Assembly: GCA_013289825.1 (NCBI GenBank) | Contig: JABCZF010000014.1 | Span: 1-64,000 of the forward strand | Reading direction: 5' to 3' | Length of the DNA stretch: 64,000 nucleotides | Source of the DNA: Acidobacteriota bacterium | Lineage (GTDB): Bacteria > Acidobacteriota > Terriglobia > Acidiferrales > UBA7541 | Part shown: piece after piece, positions 27,908 through 37,661 of the stretch | Numbering within the stretch: the first letter of the stretch is position 1 | How the letters are laid out: each line of letters opens with the position of its first letter | Made by a program: the position numbers and the translations under genes | Notes under the pieces: model-generated | Database searches by the model: none | Told to the model about the DNA's origin: nothing | What the model saw: only the letters and a program-made list of their open reading frames with translations

Positions 27908-30388
27908 TTACTCGAAGCGCAGCGCGACGAGAGGATCGATGCGCGTGGCGCGGCGCGCGGGAATATAGCAGGCCAGCAGGGCGACGGCCATCAGAATAAA
28001 CGTGATGGAGACATAGGTGACGGGGTCCCAGACGCTGACGCCATAGAGCAGTGTCGAGGCGTACCGCGTGATGGGCAGAGCGATCGCTACACCCACCAGA
28101 ACGCCGACTCCGGCGAGGAGCATGCCTTGCCGGAGGACCAGCTTCAGGACTTGCTGTGACTGGGCACCGAGCGCCATGCGGATGCCGATTTCGCTGGTGC
28201 GCTGGGCGACGGAATAAGACAAAACCCCGTAGATTCCGATGGAGGCCAGGATGAGAGCGAGCAAACCGAAAAGGCCGAGGAGGGCGGCGCCCATCCGGGC
28301 GGCCCACAGGCCTTGCGCGAGGAGCTGCTCAATGGTCTGGCCATTGGTCAGGGCGAGATTGCGGTCGAGCTGGTTGATCTCGGCGCGCACCGCGCCCATG
28401 CGCGCTTGGGGGTCGCCGGTGGTGCGGACGGTGAGAGCGCCAAACGGAGAGTACTGTTGGCGCAGCGGCAAATAAGCTACAGGCTGGGGATCTTCACCCA
28501 CGGCTCCGACAATGGTGGTGGCAACAACGCCGATGACCTCGTATGGATGGGGGTCAACGACGATAGTGAAGTGCTTACCCATGGGATCCTGGCCAGGCCA
28601 AACAAGATCGGCCATGGCTTTATTGACGATGACCACCGGGGCGGTGGTCTCGCGGTCAAAGTCGGTGAAATCGCGGCCGCTGATCGTCGGAATGCGGGCG
28701 GCTGCGAAAAAGCCGGGCATAACGTCGTCAAACGTGACCAGCGTGCCGCGGTTGTTGGGATCGGCCTGCTCGCCCTCGCGAAAGATAGTGCCGGCAAAGC
28801 CGCCGCCGATCATGCCGTTGGATGAAACGGTAGCATCGGCAACACCGGGAACGGATTTGGCGCGCGAGACGGCGTCGCGGAAAAATTGCTGGCCGTGATC
28901 GGGAGTGTAACGGAGCGCGCCGAGGTCAAAGTTGTATTGGAAGAGATTTTTCGACTCGAAGCCGGGATTGATTTCCTGAGCCTTCTGCATGCTACGGAGG
29001 AAGAGACCTGCGCCGATGAGGGCCACGAGTGCCAGCGCGATTTCCGACACCACCAGCAGGCTGCGCATGCGATTGTGAGCCCAACCCATCGTTCCGCCAC
29101 GGCCGCCGGCTTTCAGTACTTCGTTGAGGTCGGTGCTAGAAGCCTTCAGTGCGGGGATGATGCCGAAGACCAAGCCGGTGAGAAGAGAGATCGTAAGGGT
29201 GAACAAGAGGACGCGAGAATCGAAGGAAATATCAATCGAGCCCTCGGGGAGAAACGGCGGCCGGAAAGACCACAGGAGTTTTTTGCCCCAGAGCGCAATC
29301 AGCAGGCCGGCCAGGCCGCCGAGGAGAGAGAGCAGCGTGCTTTCCGTCAGCAGCTGACGCACCAGGCGAAAGCGGCCGGCACCCAGAGCAGCGCGCAGGG
29401 TCAGCTCTTTTTCGCGTTTGGCGGCTTGGGCAAGCAGGAGATTAGCCAGATTCACGCAGGCGATGAGCAGCACCAGGCCGACAACGCCCATCAGCACGCC
29501 GCCGGCGAGGGAGAATTGGGCACGCTGGTTGATGCCCAGCGCGGATTGATTGAGCGGGTAAAGCTCCGAAGTGCGGCCAGGGTTATCGCGGGGGTACTCC
29601 TTCTCGAGAGCTGAGGCGATCGTTTTCAGGGCAGCGCGCGCCTGCTCAACGCTGACATGGGGTTTCAGGCGGCCGACGATGGAGATCCAGCGCATGCGGC
29701 GGTGATTCTCAAGCTCTTTAAGCTGACCTGTGAGGACGTAATCGCGCATGCTGAGGGGAATCCAGAGAATATCCGGCGGGGCGAGCGAGACGATGCCTTT
29801 GAAATCGGGAGGAGCGACACCGATGACGGTGTACGAGGTGGCGTTGAGTGAGATGGTTTGACCGACGACGCCGGGGTCCGAGCCAAAACGGCGAGCCCAG
29901 AGAGCATTGCTCAGAACGACGACGGGATCAGCGCCGAGTTTTTGACCTTCGTCTGGGTAGAAAAAGCGGCCACGATAGGCTTTCACGCCGAGAACATCGA
30001 AGAAATTCGGGCTGACCATGGAGGCCTGGAGTTGCTCAGGCTCGGATTGGCCACCCCAGTTGAGGGGCAGGGCGAAAGTCACGGCGGCCAGGCCGGTGAA
30101 GACGGTGTTCTGGTCGCGATAGTCTTCGTAGTTGGGGAGGGAAGTGGGAGTGAGCTGGAAGTTGCTATTGGCGTCGACGGTTCTGGTGTCCCGGGTGAAC
30201 ATCTCGGCGAGCTGCGCGGGCTCCTGGACCGCAAGCGGATGCAAAAAGACGGCGTTGATAATCGTGAAGATGGCCGTGTTGGCACCGATACCGAGAGCCA
30301 GCGAGAGAATGGCCACAAAGGTGAAGCCCGGGCTTTTCTTCAACATGCGCACGCCACTGCGCAGATCCTGTCTAAGTGTTCCAGCCAT
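27908..30388 (-). CDS. MacB/FtsX-type permease, acidobacterial orphan permease (ADOP) kind
   Basis: The 826-residue protein begins LRQDLRSGVRMLKKSPGFTFVAILSLALGIGANTAIFTIINAV, the hallmark opening of these permeases. A periplasmic MacB-like domain (about 50-260) is followed by three membrane helices of an FtsX domain (about 280-400). A second copy of the same layout fills the rest, ending in three helices and ARRATRIDPLVALRFE. No ATPase gene is next to it, as is usual for the duplicated orphan permeases described in Acidobacteria. Related MacB systems export peptides or act as mechanotransmission machines; the cargo here is unknown. GGGAGGTG precedes the start. Confidence 0.93.
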   Translation of the reverse strand: MAGTLRQDLRSGVRMLKKSPGFTFVAILSLALGIGANTAIFTIINAVFLHPLAVQEPAQLAEMFTRDTRTVDANSNFQLTPTSLPNYEDYRDQNTVFTGLAAVTFALPLNWGGQSEPEQLQASMVSPNFFDVLGVKAYRGRFFYPDEGQKLGADPVVVLSNALWARRFGSDPGVVGQTISLNATSYTVIGVAPPDFKGIVSLAPPDILWIPLSMRDYVLTGQLKELENHRRMRWISIVGRLKPHVSVEQARAALKTIASALEKEYPRDNPGRTSELYPLNQSALGINQRAQFSLAGGVLMGVVGLVLLIACVNLANLLLAQAAKREKELTLRAALGAGRFRLVRQLLTESTLLSLLGGLAGLLIALWGKKLLWSFRPPFLPEGSIDISFDSRVLLFTLTISLLTGLVFGIIPALKASSTDLNEVLKAGGRGGTMGWAHNRMRSLLVVSEIALALVALIGAGLFLRSMQKAQEINPGFESKNLFQYNFDLGALRYTPDHGQQFFRDAVSRAKSVPGVADATVSSNGMIGGGFAGTIFREGEQADPNNRGTLVTFDDVMPGFFAAARIPTISGRDFTDFDRETTAPVVIVNKAMADLVWPGQDPMGKHFTIVVDPHPYEVIGVVATTIVGAVGEDPQPVAYLPLRQQYSPFGALTVRTTGDPQARMGAVRAEINQLDRNLALTNGQTIEQLLAQGLWAARMGAALLGLFGLLALILASIGIYGVLSYSVAQRTSEIGIRMALGAQSQQVLKLVLRQGMLLAGVGVLVGVAIALPITRYASTLLYGVSVWDPVTYVSITFILMAVALLACYIPARRATRIDPLVALRFE

Positions 30389-30692
30389 TTAGGCACCTCC
30401 CGAGCACACCTGCCCGCTGGCTAGTTTGACGGCTCCGGATGGACAATTGTTTCCACCACCGCGCGAGCCGCTAGATTCGATTTTTGGGTCGAGGGGGCAC
30501 CGGGGTATATCGGGAACTCTGAAGCAAGCGTATGAAAAGAATTGAGTTGCGCGCATTGCGGTGCGTTCCGAGCGCGGTGGCCCCTCGGAAAACCAGGAGC
30601 GCTGGTCCTCTCGCCCGCGGATTCGAGCGGACCGGCCGGTACGACTCTGTGTTATTTTGAGACTCTCTAGGCTACCTGCTTCCTTGCATCCG
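30389..30692. other. Divergent promoter region
   Basis: About 300 bases separate the orphan permease from the large nuclease-helicase. The frame of the latter stays open back to 30561, but the upstream residues are low-complexity and lack homology, so this part is treated as leader. I see no strong promoter element or hairpin. Confidence 0.4.
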
Positions 30693-33600
30693 ATGAAGAT
30701 CTCTTCAAGCCAGGTTCGGTTCAGCGCGTCAGACTTGAGCAATCACCTGGCGTGCCGGCATTTGACGACGCTCGACCTCGAAGTGGCGCGGGGTAGGCGG
30801 GCGGAGCCGGACTGGGCTGCGCCGGACCTGAAGGTGATTCAAGAACTTGGTTTGCGACATGAGGCGGCCTACCTGGCGTACCTAGGCGAACAAGGTTTGA
30901 CCGTCGAAAACCTCGGCCATATCGATCACCAAGACGAAAAGCGATTGCTGGCGGAGACCTTGGCGCTCATGGAGCGGGGTGCGGAGGTGATCGCGCAAAG
31001 CGCACTTCGCGACGGCCGATGGTTCGGGCGGCCGGATGTGCTGCGGCGTGTCGAAAGGCCCAGCGCGAGGTGGGCGTGGTCGTATGAAGTGGCGGATACC
31101 AAGCTGGCGCGAGAAACCAAGGCGACGACGATTCTGCAGTTGTCGCTGTACTCCGAACTTCTGGGAAAGATTCAGGGAACGATGCCGGAGTTTTTGTGGG
31201 TGGTGCCGCCGGGGACAGGATTTGCGGGTGAGAAATACCGCGTGACCGAATATGCGGCTTATTACCGGTATGTGCGAAAGCGGTTGCTGGAGACGGTTGG
31301 CGAAGGAGTGGACCAGGAGACTTATCCGGAGCCGGTCGAGCACTGCAATATATGCCGGTGGTTTAAAGAGTGTGACACGCGGCGGCGCGCGGATGATCAC
31401 TTGTCGCTGGTGGCGGGAATCCGGCGCCAGCAGCGCGATCAATTTGAAGAATGGAACCGCGAGACGATGGCGAAGTTGGCGGTGCTGCCGATTCCGCTCA
31501 AAGAGCGGCCGAAGCACGGGGCCCGTGCGGGTTACGAACGTGCGCGGGAGCAGGCTCGTGTGCAGGTCGAAGGGCGCACGGAAAAGAAGCTGGTGCATGA
31601 GGCTTTGCCAGTGGCGGCGGGCATTGGATTTTGCCGGTTGCCGGAGCCTTCGGTGGACGACCTGTTCGTGGATTTGGAGGGCGACCCTTTTGTGGGAGAG
31701 CAGGGGTTGCAATATTTATTTGGGTTGGCGTTTCAGAACGCGGAGGGCCAATGGAATTATGGCAAACGGTGGGCCTTGAATCGTGAGGAGGAGAAGAGCG
31801 GATTCGAGTGGCTGGTGGACGAAATCATGCGGCGGCGTGCGGCGAATCCGAAGATGCACGTGTATCACTTCGGGGCTTATGAGCCGGGCGCACTGAAGCG
31901 ACTGATGGGCATGTATGCGACGCGCGAAGAGGAGATCGACCGGATGCTGCGTGCGGGCGTGCTGGTGGATTTGCACCTGGCGTTCAAGCAAAGTACGCGG
32001 GCCAGCGTGGAAGAGTATTCGCTGAAGAAGATCGAGGCGTTCTACGGATTTGAGCGTCGAACGCCGCTGGATTTGTCGCGGGCGGCGATGCGCTATGTGG
32101 AGCACCGGCTTGAGCTGGGGCGGCTCGAAGACGAGATTCCGGAGAAGCTTCGCGAGACGCTCGAGGGATACAACCGGGAGGATTGCATTTCGACGGGGAA
32201 GCTGCGGGATTGGCTGGAGCAGGAGCGGGGAAAATTGCTGGCGTGCGGAGTGGCCGTTCCCCGACTGGCGGAGAAGAGCGGCGATCCTTCAGAGAAGTTG
32301 GAAGAAAAACTGGAGCGCACTGCTGCGCTGACGGAGTTGCTTTCCGCGGGAATTCCGGTTGATCCACATGCCCGCACCGAGGAACAATCCGCGCAATGGC
32401 TGTTGGCGCAGCTTTTGAGCTGGCACCGGCGCGAAGACAAGCGCGCGTGGCAAGACGGCTACCGGTACGCGGAGATGAATGACGAGGATTTGCTCGACGA
32501 GCGGGTCGGTTTGACGCGCATGAGCTTCGTGGAACGTGTGGAACAGGTGGGGCGCGGGAAACAGGTGCCCACGGATCGCTATTTGTTCGAGGCCCAGCAG
32601 TCCAGCAACGTCCGAGCGGGGAAGGAACTTTATTTTGGTGACGAGAAATACGGCGAAGTGCTGAGGATCGACCACGTTAAGGGCGTGGTGGATATCAAGA
32701 AAACGAAGAAGACGGCGGAGGTGCATGCTCCGACGGTTTATATGTGGGAGGCCCCGCTGAATTCGGAAGCGCAAGCCGCTTCGCTCGGCCGCATTGGCGC
32801 GTGGGTGGCGGAGAACGGAGTGGACTCGGCGGGGCGCTATCGCGCGGGGCGTGATTTATTGTTGCGGAGGCCGCCACGGCTGACGGGCGGCGAGAAATTG
32901 CAACAACTTGCGAGCGAGACGGTCGTGGACACGGCCAACCGCATCGCGCTGGCGCTAGGCGACTCGGCTTTTGCCATTCAGGGGCCGCCGGGCTCCGGGA
33001 AGACGTACACGGGCGCGCGCATGATCTGCGCGTTGGTGAAACGCGGAATGAAGATCGGCGTGACGGCGCTCGGCCACAAAGTGATTCGCAAGCTGCTGGA
33101 CGACGTGGTGGAAGCAGCGCATGGCGAAGAGATCGAGGGAGTGCGCTGCCTGCATCGCGAGCATGAAGGCCAAGAGAGCAAAGGCGTGGCGGTGGCCAAG
33201 GAAAAGAACGAGGAGGCTTGGGAAGCGCTGCAGTCGGGCGCGGCTAGCGTTGTGGGTGGGACGTCGTGGCTGTGGTCACCGGAAAAAGCATTCGAAATCG
33301 TGGACGTGCTGTTTATCGATGAGGCCGGACAGATGTCGCTCGCGGATGTGCTGGCGGTTTCGCAAGCGGCGAAGAAATTGGTGCTGCTAGGCGATCCCCA
33401 GCAGTTGGAGCGGCCCACGAAAGGCAGCCATCCGGATGGCGCGGAGAAATCCGCGCTGGAACATTTGCTGAATGGGCGGAAGACGATTGCGGCGGATAGA
33501 GGATTTTTACTGCCGGAGACTTGGAGACTGCATCCGAAGATTTGCGAGTATACATCAGCGTGTTTCTATGACGGGAAACTGGCCTCACGTGCCATGACGC

Positions 33601-34136
33601 GCAGCCGGGTTATCGAAGGGCATGCGTGGATCGAGGGAGCGGGACTGTGGTTTGTTCCGGCGGAGCATGAAGGAAACCGAAATTCTTCGCCGGAGGAAGT
33701 CGAGCTGGTGGCGCGCATCGTGGAAGGCTTGCTTCAGCCCGGCGTGAAATATTCATGCAGCTCCGGAAACAGCCGGGCGCTCAAGGAAGGGGAGATTCTG
33801 ATCGTGGCGCCGTACAACGCGCAGGTCGCAGATTTGAAGACGCGGCTGCCGAGAATGCGCATCGGGACGGTAGATAAGTTTCAGGGGCAAGAAGCGCCGG
33901 TGGTGATTTACTCGCTGACGACGTCGTCGCCGGAGGACGCTCCGCGGGGGATGGAGTTCCTGTACAGCTTGAACCGGCTGAATGTGGCGACCTCGCGGGC
34001 CATGACCGCGGTGATTGTGGTGGGAAACGCGAGGTTGTTCGAGCCGGAATGCCGGACGCCGCGGCAGATGCAACTTGCGAATGCCTTGTGCGCCTACCGG
34101 GAAATGGCCAAGGAAATTGACCCACGGACGATTTAG
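30693..34136 (+). CDS. TM0106-type RecB-like nuclease / RNase H-like exonuclease / SF1 helicase fusion
   Basis: The 1,147-residue protein (start at MKISSSQV) joins three parts. Residues 10-245 form a Cas4/RecB-like nuclease with Asp115, Asp135 and Lys137 (YEVADTKLA). Four cysteines (Cys21, Cys218, Cys221, Cys227) fit a [4Fe-4S] cluster. Residues 315-515 look like a YprB-type RNase H-like exonuclease, with Asp327/Glu329 (FVDLEGD), Asp426 and Asp497 (YNREDC). Residues 730-1120 form a Dna2/UPF1-like SF1 helicase: Walker A GPPGSGKT (764-771), DEAGQ (876-880), GDPQQL (900-905), VDKFQGQE (1060-1067) and NVATSRA. It should process DNA or RNA ends; its pathway is unknown. No ribosome site is clear. 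Confidence 0.9.
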   Translation: MKISSSQVRFSASDLSNHLACRHLTTLDLEVARGRRAEPDWAAPDLKVIQELGLRHEAAYLAYLGEQGLTVENLGHIDHQDEKRLLAETLALMERGAEVIAQSALRDGRWFGRPDVLRRVERPSARWAWSYEVADTKLARETKATTILQLSLYSELLGKIQGTMPEFLWVVPPGTGFAGEKYRVTEYAAYYRYVRKRLLETVGEGVDQETYPEPVEHCNICRWFKECDTRRRADDHLSLVAGIRRQQRDQFEEWNRETMAKLAVLPIPLKERPKHGARAGYERAREQARVQVEGRTEKKLVHEALPVAAGIGFCRLPEPSVDDLFVDLEGDPFVGEQGLQYLFGLAFQNAEGQWNYGKRWALNREEEKSGFEWLVDEIMRRRAANPKMHVYHFGAYEPGALKRLMGMYATREEEIDRMLRAGVLVDLHLAFKQSTRASVEEYSLKKIEAFYGFERRTPLDLSRAAMRYVEHRLELGRLEDEIPEKLRETLEGYNREDCISTGKLRDWLEQERGKLLACGVAVPRLAEKSGDPSEKLEEKLERTAALTELLSAGIPVDPHARTEEQSAQWLLAQLLSWHRREDKRAWQDGYRYAEMNDEDLLDERVGLTRMSFVERVEQVGRGKQVPTDRYLFEAQQSSNVRAGKELYFGDEKYGEVLRIDHVKGVVDIKKTKKTAEVHAPTVYMWEAPLNSEAQAASLGRIGAWVAENGVDSAGRYRAGRDLLLRRPPRLTGGEKLQQLASETVVDTANRIALALGDSAFAIQGPPGSGKTYTGARMICALVKRGMKIGVTALGHKVIRKLLDDVVEAAHGEEIEGVRCLHREHEGQESKGVAVAKEKNEEAWEALQSGAASVVGGTSWLWSPEKAFEIVDVLFIDEAGQMSLADVLAVSQAAKKLVLLGDPQQLERPTKGSHPDGAEKSALEHLLNGRKTIAADRGFLLPETWRLHPKICEYTSACFYDGKLASRAMTRSRVIEGHAWIEGAGLWFVPAEHEGNRNSSPEEVELVARIVEGLLQPGVKYSCSSGNSRALKEGEILIVAPYNAQVADLKTRLPRMRIGTVDKFQGQEAPVVIYSLTTSSPEDAPRGMEFLYSLNRLNVATSRAMTAVIVVGNARLFEPECRTPRQMQLANALCAYREMAKEIDPRTI

Positions 34137-34331
34137 TCAGAGGGCGGCCACTAAAGTCCGCCAGCCCGAGTCCCCGCTTCGGGGAAACGAGAAGAGAGAT
34201 TTCTCTCTCCCGAAGCCTTCGCAGCGAAGCAGCAAAGAAAAAGCGTCGGCCTGCTTCGTTTGAACTGACCGTGCGACAGCTAACGCCAGCTGCCAAGCAC
34301 AGTGAGGAAAGTCCCCGATACGGTGTGACCG

Positions 34332-36125
34332 CTAGGGCTTTTTCTTGACGGGGGGCTTCTTGTCTCCGCCTTTGGGGCTGATCAGAGCCAAGAAATCCTT
34401 GGCGTTAAAGGGGTAACGACGGACGGACTGTTGTCCGGTGGTGCTTAGAGTGACGTCGACGCGGCGATTGTTGGCGAGCACCAGAAGCGGCAGATTGCGC
34501 ATCATTTTTTGGCGTTCCCCAGCGCCCAGTTCGGGATTGTTGGCCATCTGCTCTTTGATTTGCTCGGCAGTCAGTTGATCCTCTTCGCCAAACGCTTTCA
34601 GCTCAAAGTGATCAGCGGGCACACCGTGTTCCACCAGGAAAGTCTTGGTGCGTTCCACGCGGCGCTCGGTAAGTTTCTTGTTGTATTCGGGCGTGCCGCG
34701 GGGGTCGGCATGGCCGCTGAGGATCAGGTGGGCATCCGGCATGTACTTCAGATAGCTCCGGTAGTCCTCGGCGAGGGCTTTCAGGATGTCCGCCTGACTG
34801 TCGAGCAGGCCACCCTCGGGATGCTCAGCCGTGGGCCGGGCGGTTTGGAAATAGATACTATGAAGGGCCAGTTTGGCTTCCAGCCGCTTGATCTCGGGAG
34901 CCGGAGTGGGAGGAGGAGGTGGCGGCGGCGGCGGAGCTTGCACTTCCACCATGGTGGTGGAGGAAGCGGTGAGCGGCGGAACGCGGTCATCATTCGCATT
35001 GCAGGTTACCGTGATGCGGCCCGGTTGCGCGCCTTGTGTGTTTAAGGTGGCTGTGTCGCCACTTCCGGCGATGTCACCGGAACTTGCCGAGTAGTTGTAA
35101 ATGAGCCGGCGTCCATCCGGGCTGCTGGCGCTTGAGTGGATGGTCGAAGACGCGCCAATCCGGACGCTGGCAGGATCTGCGGAGCATGAGATTACAGGTG
35201 GACGAGGCTGTTTCACGGTGAACCTGGCGCTGCAAGAAGCGGAACCATTTTTTCTGCCATCACTCAGGTTGGCAGTCACTACGTACTCGCCGGGTTGCGA
35301 TTCTGTTGTGTCAACTTGCGCGGAGGAATCGCTGCCCGTGACTTTCACTCCGGTGCCCTTCCAGTTGTAGGTGACGGTGCGCTTGGGAGTGAAATTAGAG
35401 CCAGTGGCGGTGGCCGTAACGGGTTCGCCGGCGAAGACGTCGGACGGCTGGATGGAGCAAGCCGCGGTTGGGGGCGGGGGAGGCGGTGCGCCGCCAAACA
35501 TGAAAACCAGGCCCGTTTGTGCTCGCAGGCCACGGATTTCCGTGGACGGCACGGACGAAGGACCATAGCGGTAGTTGGACAGCACAAAGTCGGCTCGAAT
35601 CAGGCGCAGAGCAATGTGCCTGGATAGGTTTGCATCAATGCCTCCTCCGATCATGACGCCTAGTTTGTCGACATCATGGAAGGCATCCGGCATAAGGCGA
35701 TGATCGCCCACTAAGACCTCAAAAAATGGGGAGAAACGATGGTGGCGAAACGTGATCTTAGGACCGAAGGAGAGGTTCGAGAAAGCAGCGTCGTCAAGTC
35801 TATTCGCGAGCCCGGATTCGCCGCTGCCCCAATGCGTGCTGGTGTCCAGAGTGAGTCCCAGCCATTTGTCGAAATTATAGGTGACGCTGGCGCCCGCGCC
35901 GCGGGGATTCCATTCCAGGCGGCTGCTCAGGGGGAGCAAGGCTCCAGGAAGTTCGCCGGATATAGTCGCGCCGGGATCAAAGACGGAATATCCGCCGAAA
36001 ATCTCCCACTTCGGAGGGGGCTGGTCCTGAGCCGCGGCTAGGGTGGCACACGTACACAGGACAGCGGTCATTGCCGCAGACATTGCCAAGTGACGGACAA
36101 GGCGGCTCTTTAGATGAGATAACAT
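34332..36125 (-). CDS. OmpA-family outer-membrane protein with Ig/PKD-like middle domains
   Basis: The start at 36125 follows GGAGGAATATTCGC and gives 597 residues. A signal peptide (1-32) leads into a beta-barrel-like region (about 40-215), with alternating strands and KITFRHHRFSPFFEVLVG. Two or three Ig/PKD-like domains follow (about 220-400), then a run of prolines and an OmpA peptidoglycan-binding domain (about 430-560). That domain has HLILSGHADPRGTPEYNKKL and the R-x-x-x-x-x-x-x-x-L pattern. It should span the outer membrane, show Ig domains and grip the cell wall. The C-terminal tail is Lys/Pro-rich. It lies 96 bases after the ice-binding-like lipoprotein gene, on the same strand. Confidence 0.88.
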   Translation of the reverse strand: MLSHLKSRLVRHLAMSAAMTAVLCTCATLAAAQDQPPPKWEIFGGYSVFDPGATISGELPGALLPLSSRLEWNPRGAGASVTYNFDKWLGLTLDTSTHWGSGESGLANRLDDAAFSNLSFGPKITFRHHRFSPFFEVLVGDHRLMPDAFHDVDKLGVMIGGGIDANLSRHIALRLIRADFVLSNYRYGPSSVPSTEIRGLRAQTGLVFMFGGAPPPPPPTAACSIQPSDVFAGEPVTATATGSNFTPKRTVTYNWKGTGVKVTGSDSSAQVDTTESQPGEYVVTANLSDGRKNGSASCSARFTVKQPRPPVISCSADPASVRIGASSTIHSSASSPDGRRLIYNYSASSGDIAGSGDTATLNTQGAQPGRITVTCNANDDRVPPLTASSTTMVEVQAPPPPPPPPPTPAPEIKRLEAKLALHSIYFQTARPTAEHPEGGLLDSQADILKALAEDYRSYLKYMPDAHLILSGHADPRGTPEYNKKLTERRVERTKTFLVEHGVPADHFELKAFGEEDQLTAEQIKEQMANNPELGAGERQKMMRNLPLLVLANNRRVDVTLSTTGQQSVRRYPFNAKDFLALISPKGGDKKPPVKKKP

Positions 36126-36221
36126 GCGAATATTCCTCCGAACTCCGATAACAAGAAACCCATTCATTTCGACCTGCCCGGAAGTGCCCCAAGCCGAAGT
36201 TGGTCCTCGACCCCTAATGCC

Positions 36222-37661
36222 TCACGGGCAGGGAGGCACATTGACCGGATTGCTGTCCAATGCGACTGCTGCCGACCGATCCAGCGCTCGGCCATTTAGA
36301 GTCGCGCCAGTGGTAAGCGTGATGGTGGCGTTAGCCATGATGGTTCCCTGAAACAGAGAGTTGGTTCCAAGGGTCGCTGCGCTGCCGATCTGCCAGAAAA
36401 CGTTATGAGCCTGGGCACCGCCGATGAGGAGTATTTGGCTCGCTGGCGTTCCTACGCCACCCGCTGCCGTGGTCAGTGCGGTCCCCACCTTGAAGATCCA
36501 GATGCCAGTCGGATTGGTGCTCCCGTCGAGGGTGAGGATCCCCGTTATTCCCAATGTGTTCGTGGCCTTATAAATGCCTGGGGGGAGGGTTTGCCCTCCG
36601 ATATCCGCGGTGAGGGCGGCCCCTACTCCGGGCCCTCCCCCCGCGTTCATGGCGGTGTTAAACGCCGTGGTCAAGTCAGTCTGGGCGCCCATGGCAATCG
36701 CATCACCTAGGTGTTCTGTGCCCGTGAATATTCCCGGTCCCAGCACTCCCGGTGCCGCTCCAAATCCAGTGATCGAAGCTGCTGGCCATATCCCGATATC
36801 TCCCTTAACGATCGTGGGGCCGGTATTGCTAACGGACGGTGTGGCGCCGAGAATTCCGAAACTGCAAGCCGCTCCTAACGGTATGGCCGCGGCCGGTAGA
36901 CAGACAGGCGTGGTCGTGAAGGTCCACACGAAATTGGCGGCGAGCGGAGTGCCCCCGGCGGTTGTTGCTCCGGTGGTAATGGTGGCGGTATAGAGGGTGC
37001 TAGGTGAAAGAGCCCCCATGGGTGTAAAGGTGGCAACATTGGTCGCCGCCACGTAGGTCACCGCGCCCGCTATGCTGGCCCCGCCTGTCCCTGTCAGAGT
37101 AAATGTCGTCATGTTGATGGTCGCCGGGTTCATCGCCGTACTGAAAGTCGCGGTGATGATGGCGGTGTTGGGGCAGGTGCTGGCAGAGCCGTTCGGAGGA
37201 GTTTGTGCGATCACAGTGGGCGCTGGGCACGGGGGGGAGGTTGTGAAGGACCAAAAGAAATTGGCCGTCAGCCCATTGCCGAACTGGTCTTGCGCGCCAG
37301 TCGTAATGGTGGCGACATAAAGGGTGTTTGGCGACAGTGGGGCAGAAGGCGTAAGGGTGGCGACATTGGTGGTGGCAACGTAGGTGACTACACCAGCCAC
37401 GCTGACGTTGCCTGCGGCCAATGTGAACGTAGTGGTATTGATCGTCGCAGGGTTCATGGCCTTGGTGAAGGTTGCGTTAATTACCACGGGATTGTTACAC
37501 GTGAAGACAGAGCCGTTCAGAGGATTTGGAGAGGTCACTGCAGGTGGGGTCAGGGGGTCACCAGGCTTCCCTGCCCGCGTGTCCGCGTCGCCGCAACCGG
37601 AAAGCAGGCCAGCCATTAGGAACGCCGGAATCCAAACCTTGGTAGACTTTAATTTGCGCAT
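36222..37661 (-). CDS. Lipoprotein with two Ig-like repeats and an ice-binding-like (DUF3494) domain
   Basis: The start at 37661 (GGGGAG upstream) gives 479 residues. A lipobox LLSGC (19-23) marks it as a lipoprotein. Two SbsA/Big_5-like Ig repeats follow (about 48-145 and 148-245), sharing "FTKAMNPATINTTTFTL"-type units almost word for word. The rest (about 255-479) matches the DUF3494 beta-solenoid: LGAACSFGILGA, then GDIGIWPAASITGF, LPPGIYKA, AQAHNVFWQIGSAATLGTN and GRALDRSAAVALDSN. DUF3494 proteins include ice-binding proteins, but many in non-cold bacteria probably act as surface adhesins. The function here is unproven. Confidence 0.88.
   Translation of the reverse strand: MRKLKSTKVWIPAFLMAGLLSGCGDADTRAGKPGDPLTPPAVTSPNPLNGSVFTCNNPVVINATFTKAMNPATINTTTFTLAAGNVSVAGVVTYVATTNVATLTPSAPLSPNTLYVATITTGAQDQFGNGLTANFFWSFTTSPPCPAPTVIAQTPPNGSASTCPNTAIITATFSTAMNPATINMTTFTLTGTGGASIAGAVTYVAATNVATFTPMGALSPSTLYTATITTGATTAGGTPLAANFVWTFTTTPVCLPAAAIPLGAACSFGILGATPSVSNTGPTIVKGDIGIWPAASITGFGAAPGVLGPGIFTGTEHLGDAIAMGAQTDLTTAFNTAMNAGGGPGVGAALTADIGGQTLPPGIYKATNTLGITGILTLDGSTNPTGIWIFKVGTALTTAAGGVGTPASQILLIGGAQAHNVFWQIGSAATLGTNSLFQGTIMANATITLTTGATLNGRALDRSAAVALDSNPVNVPPCP

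Noticed and set aside
34190..34240. GAGAGA/TCTCTC and GCTTCG/CGAAGC hairpins after the nuclease-helicase gene as terminator
   Set aside because: Stems are short and no T tract follows, so no terminator was called.
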